Positions 7,004 through 13,437 of a stretch of 64,000 nt of DNA are shown piece by piece. The notes beneath the pieces are model-generated. The model had not been told where the DNA came from. It was given only the letters and a program-made list of their open reading frames with translations, and searched no databases. The stretch's first letter is position 1, and each line of letters begins with the position of its first letter. The stretch comes from Streptomyces rubradiris. GTDB lineage: Bacteria; Actinomycetota; Actinomycetes; Streptomycetales; Streptomycetaceae. Both the position numbers and the translations under genes were made by a program. The stretch is from assembly GCF_016860525.1 (NCBI RefSeq), contig NZ_BNEA01000015.1:2108001-2172000 (forward strand). Direction: 5' to 3'.

Positions 7004-9007
7004 GTGAGAAGACACAAAAGACGGTGGGGCGTTGCCGTGCTCGGCACCGCGCTGCTGACACTCGGCGGGATCATACCCGCCAATGCCTCGACAGAGCCCG
7101 CTCCGGGCACGAACCGGCTCGGCCTGCCCCCGTCGGCGACTCCCGCCGCAGCCGAGCAGCAGAAGAAGATGAAATCCTCCGCCGCTGCCGCCGGCCCCGG
7201 CATCCCGCAATCGGGGAAAACCCCGGAAGCCGGGCCCCGTTGGGAAAAATCTGGGGATAAATGGCAGGTCCGTGCGGCAGAGGTCACCCTGCGGAACACA
7301 GTCACCGACCCGGACAAGGACACGGCCGACCTGACGTTCGACGTGTGGACGGTCGACGCGGCCGGTAAGCCGAAGGCTCACGTCGACACCACCAACGCGA
7401 ACTCCTACGGCACGCCGGTATCGGCGTACGTCGCCTCCGGCTCGAAGGCGTCAGTCACGATCGACTACGGCTTCCTGAAGCCGGGCTGGACGTACGCCTT
7501 CCGCACGTCCGCCTACGACGGCGCTCACTACGAGCGTGAGTGGTCCCCGTGGGCGACGTTCACGGTCGCCCCGTACGTGACCTTCCCGCAGAAGCCGGAA
7601 ACCACGTCCACGATCGACCCGAAGGCCCAGGAGATCCAGACGGTCAACCGGACCGAGCCCGGCGCTGCGGTTCCGCTCCCGCTCGCCCCAGCCCGTAAGG
7701 ACGAGCCGTCCCCCTGCGGCAAGCCGGACGCGGAAGGCAACAAGCTCTGCTGGGAATTCAAAAAGCCCGAGAAGGACAGCAAGTCTTCCCTCGCGCCCCC
7801 AGCTCTTCCCGGACGGCAGTACGACCTGCTGCCCTGGTGCCAGGATCAGGCCGACAACGGGGTCTACATGACCCGTACGGATGCCTGCATGCGCGACCTC
7901 GGGGAGGGCACCCTCATCTTCGTGGACACCGACCCGAAGAAGCCCGCTCTCGGTATCGCCACCTTCGATTTCGAACAGCGCATCAAGGCGTACCCGACCA
8001 AGAGCGAAAGCGGCAGTGACTTCGCCGAATTCGATCAGCAGATGATCGTGATCCCGAAGTTCATCGACCCGAAGCTTCAGATCGTGCGCCTGAAGTGGGA
8101 AATCGGCAGCAGTTGCAAGAGCTGCGTCACCACCCAGCCGGTGTGGAAGGACGAGTACGGCCAGACCGACGCGGACCTGTGGTTCACCCCCGCTCCCACG
8201 GACATGGGGCACCCGGTCTACGGCACCTCGCAGACCCGCTGGACGGGCACAGGCAAGGAGACCATCGACCTGAGCTGGAAGGTGACCGCCACCGTGGACG
8301 CGGGCGGTAACCCCGCCACCGCAGACTTCGGCGGCACAGGCATCGACTCCGTCCGTGAGCTGGCCCCGCGCTGCGACGACTACAACAAGGGAGTCGCTCC
8401 CGGCTGTGTGCTGCCCTACTTCAAGCTGAAGTGGACTGTCGACACCAACAAGTACCCGGCGGCCGGCGGCTACTACTGGCTGATGCAGGAGCGCATGAAA
8501 GACCACGCCGGGGCCCAGCGCTGGGACTCACTGCTGAGCTACCTCGGCCCGGACACGATGGTCAAGAACGCGCAGGGAAAGACCTGGACGTCCGACGACA
8601 GCCGCTATCAGATCTGCGGGAAGAAGTGGAACCCGCACAAGGTCCCGGCTGCGGTGGGCTCCACGGACTGTGACGAGTACGCGATGGCCTCGACCCACCA
8701 GTCCGGAGGCTTCCCCAAGTCGCTGAACAAGGTCACGGACGGCTCGGAGTGCGGCGCGGTCTACACCGATGTCGTCTCCGGCAACTTCGGTCTGCTCTCC
8801 GACGTCGGCCAGGACCCGTACACGCTGAACTACAGCGAAAAATGCGGCCGTGGGTCGATTTCCTCGGATCAGAACCGCAACGCGTTCAAGGGCTTCCCGG
8901 CTCCCGCGTGGCGGATGCTCGACGGGGACGAGTTCTTCGTGGACACCCCCGGCTTCAACCACTGCGCACGCGGCATCGTGACCTGTGACTGGAAGAAGAT
9001 CAGCTGA
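7004..9007 (+). CDS. Large secreted protein with C-terminal NucA/NucB-type nuclease domain
   Basis: A 667-residue exported protein. GTG 7004 is preferred because the sequence that follows (VRRHKRRWGVAVLGTALLTL then PANAS) is a complete signal peptide; TTG 6947 would add 19 residues. The middle has beta-sandwich-like segments with WSPWATFTV near residue 185 and many paired cysteines. The last ~110 residues carry CDEYAMASTHQSGG (C556 to G569), and SSDQNRNAFKG plus RMLDGDEFFV near the end. This is the NucA/NucB deoxyribonuclease pattern, in which the CDEY box contains catalytic acid residues. Likely role: extracellular DNase or antibacterial effector. A SUKH gene converges on it with a 14-bp gap. 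Confidence 0.7.
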   Translation: MRRHKRRWGVAVLGTALLTLGGIIPANASTEPAPGTNRLGLPPSATPAAAEQQKKMKSSAAAAGPGIPQSGKTPEAGPRWEKSGDKWQVRAAEVTLRNTVTDPDKDTADLTFDVWTVDAAGKPKAHVDTTNANSYGTPVSAYVASGSKASVTIDYGFLKPGWTYAFRTSAYDGAHYEREWSPWATFTVAPYVTFPQKPETTSTIDPKAQEIQTVNRTEPGAAVPLPLAPARKDEPSPCGKPDAEGNKLCWEFKKPEKDSKSSLAPPALPGRQYDLLPWCQDQADNGVYMTRTDACMRDLGEGTLIFVDTDPKKPALGIATFDFEQRIKAYPTKSESGSDFAEFDQQMIVIPKFIDPKLQIVRLKWEIGSSCKSCVTTQPVWKDEYGQTDADLWFTPAPTDMGHPVYGTSQTRWTGTGKETIDLSWKVTATVDAGGNPATADFGGTGIDSVRELAPRCDDYNKGVAPGCVLPYFKLKWTVDTNKYPAAGGYYWLMQERMKDHAGAQRWDSLLSYLGPDTMVKNAQGKTWTSDDSRYQICGKKWNPHKVPAAVGSTDCDEYAMASTHQSGGFPKSLNKVTDGSECGAVYTDVVSGNFGLLSDVGQDPYTLNYSEKCGRGSISSDQNRNAFKGFPAPAWRMLDGDEFFVDTPGFNHCARGIVTCDWKKIS

Positions 9008-9021
9008 CCACAGCCACGCGC

Positions 9022-9615
9022 TCAGGCCGGCCGCCAGCTCTCGTCTTCACCCACGAAGGAACGCCACGCCAGGGCGCCTTCGACCGTTCCAGGCCGATCG
9101 GGAGCCATGTCGGGGTACTCCAGATAATCGGCGAGCTTTTCCAGGTAGGTGACCACAGAGTCCTGCTCGTCGTCATCGGGGGGCTGGTGGGCGAATTTCG
9201 TCCAGTTCCACAGCAGGCCGGTCTCTGTGTTGAGGTAGGTGCCGGAAACGGTGTCATGGCAGTTGGAGGAGAAAACGGGAACCCATGCGGAGTTCCAGAC
9301 GATGTCCGCCTCTTCCTCATCGGCTTGCTCCCGCATTTTGCTGCGGTATACCTCTGCAACCTCGTCCAGGCCAATGAGCATCGCGTTGCCGAGAAAAAGC
9401 CCGTAGCCCCCTGTGCTTCCCCCTGAGACCAGACCCCACAGCGTGCGCAGCTCTACGGGGACAGCGATGCCCAGGGCGGCCTCTGCGGCGTCAATCTCCT
9501 CCTGGGTGGCCCCAGACCCCAGAGCGGCGTGTGTGACGGGGGCGTGATGCTCCAGCCAGGCTTCGATCCGGCGCCAGGAGTCGGTGATCTGCCGTATGAC
9601 GGTGTCATCACTCAT
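9022..9615 (-). CDS. SUKH (SMI1/KNR4-like) family protein, candidate immunity to the adjacent nuclease
   Basis: Starting at ATG 9615 the protein has 197 residues; an upstream start at 9708 is possible but adds a poorly conserved stretch. The SUKH pattern is clear: SWRRIEAWLEHHAP, then GATQEEIDAAEAALGIAVPV and ELRTLWGLVSGGS, followed by WVPVFSSNCHDTV and the acidic C-terminal half. It has no signal peptide, consistent with a cytoplasmic binder. It ends 14 bp from the end of the NucA/NucB-like gene but on the opposite strand. This is less usual than the normal toxin-then-immunity order, so the pairing is inferred from proximity. Confidence 0.75.
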   Translation of the reverse strand: MSDDTVIRQITDSWRRIEAWLEHHAPVTHAALGSGATQEEIDAAEAALGIAVPVELRTLWGLVSGGSTGGYGLFLGNAMLIGLDEVAEVYRSKMREQADEEEADIVWNSAWVPVFSSNCHDTVSGTYLNTETGLLWNWTKFAHQPPDDDEQDSVVTYLEKLADYLEYPDMAPDRPGTVEGALAWRSFVGEDESWRPA

Positions 9616-9861
9616 GTCGGCGAGGGTAGCGCGCCACCCGTCTGGCTCCTCGCCGGCCTCGGGCCAAAAATTCGCAGGGTCGACAAACTCCCCCTGTCCA
9701 CCCTGCACAGCACCCCGAAGATCCCCGACTCGCCCAGCGCCTCAGAGGCTCCACGCAGCCCTCCAGCCCCGCTTCCCGTTCCGCTCCGTGAGGCAGCATC
9801 CCTGGGTACACCGCCGAAGCCGCTTCTGCATGTCTGCGGCTTCGTGAAGGGATACGCCGCT

Positions 9862-9984
9862 TCATTCTGCCGAGGGTGCGACTGTGTATGACGTCTCAGC
9901 GCCCCGCTTCCGGCCCCGCAACGAGACTGGCAGCAGCGGCCGAACGAACTCCCACTCGACATCGGACAGTTGACGACGTATCAC
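9862..9984 (-). pseudogene. IS5-family transposase, N-terminal fragment
   Basis: From GTG 9984 the minus strand reads VIRRQLSDVEWEFVRPLLPV and SLRGRKR, the start of an IS5-type transposase, then loses homology and stops at 9862. The upstream sequence to about 10024 (CCTGTCGTCAAATGATCTT on the minus strand) looks like the IS terminus and resembles the left end of the IS at 2186. The remnant directly adjoins the CRISPR array. Confidence 0.65.
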
Positions 9985-10062
9985 ACGACCATGATCCACC
10001 AGCCAAGATCATTTGACGACAGGGCCTAGACGGTGCTCGTCGGCCGGGACCTGGGAGACAAC

Positions 10063-11126
10063 GTTGCGATCCTCGGCCGCCCCGGAGGGCGACCGCCAGC
10101 GGGACCTGGGCCGCTTCGTGGGCGCAGTCCGTCTCGTTGCGATCCTCGGCCGCCCCGAAGAGCGACCGCCAGGCCCCAGACAACGGGGTCACGCGGCTGG
10201 AGAACCCGATGTTGCGATCCTCGGCCGCCCCCGGAGGGCGACCGCCACCGGGCAGAGAGGTGGCCATCTGCCGCGCGAGGGCGGCGTTGCGATCCTCGGC
10301 CGCCCAGGGGAGCGACCGCCAGTCCGCCGGTCAGGTCGCCGATCCGGCCCAGCAGTTCGTTGCGATCCTCGGCCGCCCCGGAAGGCGACCGCCAGCTCGG
10401 CGAGGGCGTCTTGCTGCTCACGGGTGGTGAGCTGGTTGCGATCCTCGGTCGCCCCGGGCGGCGACCGCCACCGGCCCACAGCTGCGCCACGAACGGGTTG
10501 GTGAACCCGTTGCGATCCTCGGCCACCCCGGAGGGCGACCGCCACCCTGGGAGTTGTGCGTCACCATCAACCGCAAGGTGTTGCGATCCTCGGCCGCCCC
10601 GGAGGGCGACCGCCACCCCCCGCAGGCGCGCAATGTCTGGGTGTTCGAGGTTGCGATCCTCGGCCGCCCCGGAGAGCAACCGCCACTGGCTACCCGCGAT
10701 CTCGACCGCCTCGCGCGTCACGTGTTGCGATCCTCGGCCGCCCCGGAGGGCGTCCGCCAGTGGCGGCGTACCGTCCCTTGCCGAGTCCGCTCGGGGTGTT
10801 GCGATCCTCGGCCATCCCGGAGGGCGACCGCCAGCTGGCCGACGACGAAGCCGACGACTTCGTGTCCTTGTTGCGATTCTCGGCCGCCCCGGGCAGCGAC
10901 CGCCACTCGCCAGCGACAGCGGGTCCTCCTGGACCGAGTCCTCGTTGCGATCCTCGGCCGCCCCGGGGAGCGACCGCCACGATCCAGGCGCCGACCGACG
11001 GCGAGACCGCGTTGCCGTTGCGATCCTCGGTCGCCCCGGACGGCGACCGCCACACGGATTGGCCACAGCTTCAAGCAGGACTCCACCCTGTTGCGATCCT
11101 CGGTCGCCCCGGAGGGCGACCGGCCA
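10063..11126 (-). CRISPR. CRISPR array, 15 repeats and 14 spacers, no cas genes nearby
   Basis: Repeats of 36 nt (37 in two copies) start at 10063, 10136, 10211, 10286, 10359, 10435, 10509, 10580, 10650, 10724, 10798, 10870, 10944, 11017 and 11090. On the plus strand each begins GTTGCGATCCTCGG and ends GACCGCCA. Spacers are 34-40 nt and all different. Read on the minus strand the repeat ends GATCGCAAC, a common CRISPR 3' end, and contains the hairpin GTCGCCC-TCCG-GGGCGGC, so minus-strand transcription is inferred. Only the first and eighth repeats match the consensus exactly. Changes cluster in one stem arm. No cas gene is visible anywhere in the window, so the subtype cannot be set. Confidence 0.9.
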
Positions 11127-11260
11127 CACTGCTTGAGCAGTGAAAACAGCCTATCGCTCACTCCTCTGTGGGTGAGCATCGAGTAACAGAGTTGCTGATA
11201 CGGACATACGGCTTAGGTGCAATTCGCGTGTCGCGTGTGTGCTTCCGGTTCCGAAGCAGT
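11127..11260 (-). promoter_or_regulatory. Candidate CRISPR leader with a flanking palindrome
   Basis: If the array is read on the minus strand, this stretch is its upstream side. It is less GC-rich than its surroundings and begins with the palindrome CACTGCTTGAGCAGTG (11127-11142) directly against the last repeat. A second small hairpin, GCTCAC with GTGAGC, lies at about 11156-11177. Leader identity is inferred from position and composition. Confidence 0.35.
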
Positions 11261-11739
11261 CGTGAGGAAGGAACACTCATCCAACTGTCGGCCTGTAGCG
11301 GACATCATGGTCGTCAAAGTACGCGATCGCCATAGGGAGGCTGGTGGAGGGGCTGCGCTCTCGCGCCCCAGGGGAGGCAACGTCCTGCTCCGCTGGGCCG
11401 GCGCCCTTCCGGTCCAGGGTCCGCAGCCGGACCGGCCGGGCCCGGCCGAGTGGTTGCAGGGCGCACTGGAGGCCCCGTCGGCCGGACCGGCCGAGCCCGC
11501 TCCCCCGGACGGCCCACGGCCGGTCGCATCACCCGGACAACTGCTTACTCGACTGGTGGCGCTGGCGACTGACGTCGCCCAAGACCGCGCCTGGGCAGCA
11601 GACAGGCTGGCTCGGGGCTGTGAGCCGATGACGGTGATGGCTGGGCGAGCAGCCCCGATGGCCCCGGCAGCCCGCCACACCTACGAAACCAGGAGACCGC
11701 CTGAACAGCGACGCGATAGACCTGACGCCCCATCAGAAC
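11261..11739. other. Stretch with no recognisable gene
   Basis: A long open frame on the plus strand (11217-11804) has Pro/Ala/Gly-rich low-complexity sequence, no ribosome site and no motif I recognise, so it is not called as a gene. No cas or integrase motif was found in any frame. Confidence 0.4.
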
Positions 11740-11792
11740 GAGCGTCAGATGAGCGTCAAGACACCTCGCAGAGCGTCATTTGGGCGTCAAGA
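11740..11792. repeat. Cluster of four GCGTCA direct repeats beside the methyltransferase gene
   Basis: GAGCGTCAGAT, GAGCGTCAAGAC, GAGCGTCATTT and GGGCGTCAAGAT follow one another within 53 bp, 54 bp short of the methyltransferase stop codon. The same motif occurs at 1618-1669 and 1982-2000, near the displaced gene tail. I read them as possible arm-type integrase sites at the right end of the element. Confidence 0.5.
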
Positions 11793-11845
11793 TATCGCCC
11801 GTAACGCACATAGCGCACATCATGCGCACCCACCGAAGCCTCAGG

Positions 11846-13186
11846 TCAGCGGCCCTTTTCGGCAGGTTCCAGGATCGCCACGCACTCCACATGATGCGTC
11901 ATCGGAAACAGATCGAACGCCCGCAGCGTCCGTACCCGGTAGCCGCCCTCGCGGAAGTACCCCAAGTCCCGGGCCAGCGCAGCGGGATCGCAGGCGACGT
12001 AGGCGATGCGGCGGGCGCCGAGGGTGGAGAGGTGGGCGACCGTCTTGCGGCCGGCGCCCGCCCTCGGGGGGTCGAGGACGATGAGGTCGACCTCGGTGAT
12101 GCCGGTACGCGGCAGGACCGATTCGACCTTGCCCTGCTCGACGCGGACCCGCGGGAAGTCGGCCAGGTTGTGCCGCGCGTCCTCCACCGCCCGCTTGCCC
12201 GACTCGATGCCGAGGACCGCGCCCTGCTCGCCGAGGCGGTCGGCGAGGGCACCGGCGAAGAGGCCGACGCCGCAGTAGAGGTCCAGGGCCATGTCACCCT
12301 TGCGCGGCAGCAGGCCCTGCATCACCGCTGTGACCAGCGTGTCCGCCGCCTTCGGATGGACCTGCCAGAAACCGCCGCCGCCCACCCGGTACGTACGGCC
12401 GTCCGCCCGTTCGCGGACGAAGGGGCGGCCGTGGACGCGGTGCACCCCACCGGACTTCTCGTCCACCCGCAGGACCGACACCGGCCGGTCCAGCTCGACC
12501 AGCGGCAGGCGGGCGCCGGGGCGCGGGGTGAGGACCACCTGGCGGTCCTGGGAGCCGGTCGCCGCGATCGCCTCGACCGACTCCATGCCGGTCCAGTCCC
12601 GCTTCTCGATGCCCAGCTCGCTCACGCCCGCCGCGGCGATCATGCAGTGGTCGATCGGCTCGACCTCGTGCGAGCGGTGCCGGCGCAGGCCCGCCTTGCC
12701 CGTCGAGGCGTCCACCGCGTACTGCACCCGCGTGCGCCACTGCGGCACCTGGCCGGCGGGCAGCTTGTCGCCCTCGGCCGGGACCACCGTGCCGTCCCAG
12801 CCCGCCTCCTCCGGGGTGAGGCCGGCCAGCCGCTGGAGCTGCTCGGCGATCACATCGGCCTTGAGGCGGCGCTGGGCGCCCGGCTTGGCGTGCTGCCAGT
12901 CGCAGCCGCCGCAGCGGCCGGGGCCGGCGAAGGGGCAGGGGGCCTCGATGCGGTCCTTGGACGGCTCCAGGATTCGTACGGCGTCCGCGCGCAGGAAACG
13001 CGCGCCCTCCTCGCCCTCGGTCACCCGGGCCACGACCCGCTCGCCGGGCAGCGCGTGCCGCACGAACAGCACCTGGCCCTCGGACGTACGGGCGATGCAG
13101 TGGCCGCCGTGGGCGACGGGGCCGACCTCGACCTCGTACTCCTCACCCACCAGAGACACCGGAGACTTGGTCGGTTCTGCCTGCAT
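11846..13186 (-). CDS. 23S rRNA (uracil-5-)-methyltransferase, TrmA/RumA family
   Basis: A 446-residue SAM-dependent RNA methyltransferase. ATG 13186 is chosen because the TRAM domain (EEYEVEVGPVAHGGHCIART, residues 15-34) follows directly; upstream in-frame sequence is low complexity. Cysteines C84, C92, C95 in CPFAGPGRCGGCDWQH can bind a 4Fe-4S cluster. The SAM motif is ALDLYCGVGLFAGALADRLG. The catalytic-cysteine motif is IAYVACDP, after DLIVLDPPRAG. The C-terminus VECVAILEP holds the 20-bp core repeated at 1863-1882, so this gene's 3' end looks like an integration site that is kept functional. Exact target uridine is not inferable. Confidence 0.88.
   Translation of the reverse strand: MQAEPTKSPVSLVGEEYEVEVGPVAHGGHCIARTSEGQVLFVRHALPGERVVARVTEGEEGARFLRADAVRILEPSKDRIEAPCPFAGPGRCGGCDWQHAKPGAQRRLKADVIAEQLQRLAGLTPEEAGWDGTVVPAEGDKLPAGQVPQWRTRVQYAVDASTGKAGLRRHRSHEVEPIDHCMIAAAGVSELGIEKRDWTGMESVEAIAATGSQDRQVVLTPRPGARLPLVELDRPVSVLRVDEKSGGVHRVHGRPFVRERADGRTYRVGGGGFWQVHPKAADTLVTAVMQGLLPRKGDMALDLYCGVGLFAGALADRLGEQGAVLGIESGKRAVEDARHNLADFPRVRVEQGKVESVLPRTGITEVDLIVLDPPRAGAGRKTVAHLSTLGARRIAYVACDPAALARDLGYFREGGYRVRTLRAFDLFPMTHHVECVAILEPAEKGR
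11862..11890. other. Putative attachment core in the methyltransferase 3' end
   Basis: Matches 27 of 29 bases with 1854-1882, with 20 identical consecutive bases (11871-11890). It lies in the last codons of an intact gene, the usual position for integrase targets that preserve gene function. Confidence 0.55.
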
Positions 13187-13199
13187 GGTGGGACGACTC

Positions 13200-13437
13200 C
13201 AGATCGAAGAGAGGGAAGGGAAGGGAAGGGAAGGGATGAGAAGGAAGTGCGAAGGAGGGGGGAGAGAGGGGCGGGGGCGGTCGGCCGACGGTCGACAGCC
13301 CACCAGTCTACGGCCTTCCCGTACCCTTCGGTTCCCACCGGAAGTCCCGCCGGTCCGCTCCCTTCGGTTCACACCGGAAGTCCCGCCGGACCCCTCCCCC
13401 CTCAGTCCTCCCCCCTCAGTCCTCCCCCCTCAGTCCT
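13200..13437. repeat. Low-complexity intergenic repeats
   Basis: It contains tandem GGGAA units at about 13210-13235, two imperfect copies of a CCCTTCGGTTC/ACCGGAAGTCCCGCCGG unit at 13318-13390, and about three copies of CCTCCCCCCTCAGT at 13395-13437. These abut the stop codon of the permease gene. No gene is visible. Confidence 0.6.

Noticed and set aside
10026..11136. Long open frames of about 367 codons on both strands across the CRISPR array
   Set aside because: They are translations of repeats and spacers; the repeat unit lacks stops in several frames. There is no ribosome site and no domain.
11217..11804. 195-codon plus-strand open frame
   Set aside because: Low-complexity composition, no start signal, no motif; it runs across the GAGCGTCA repeats.
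1..11845. An integrase, relaxase or cas gene in the island
   Set aside because: I looked for tyrosine and serine recombinase, relaxase and Cas motifs in all frames by eye and found none; only transposase pieces are present.
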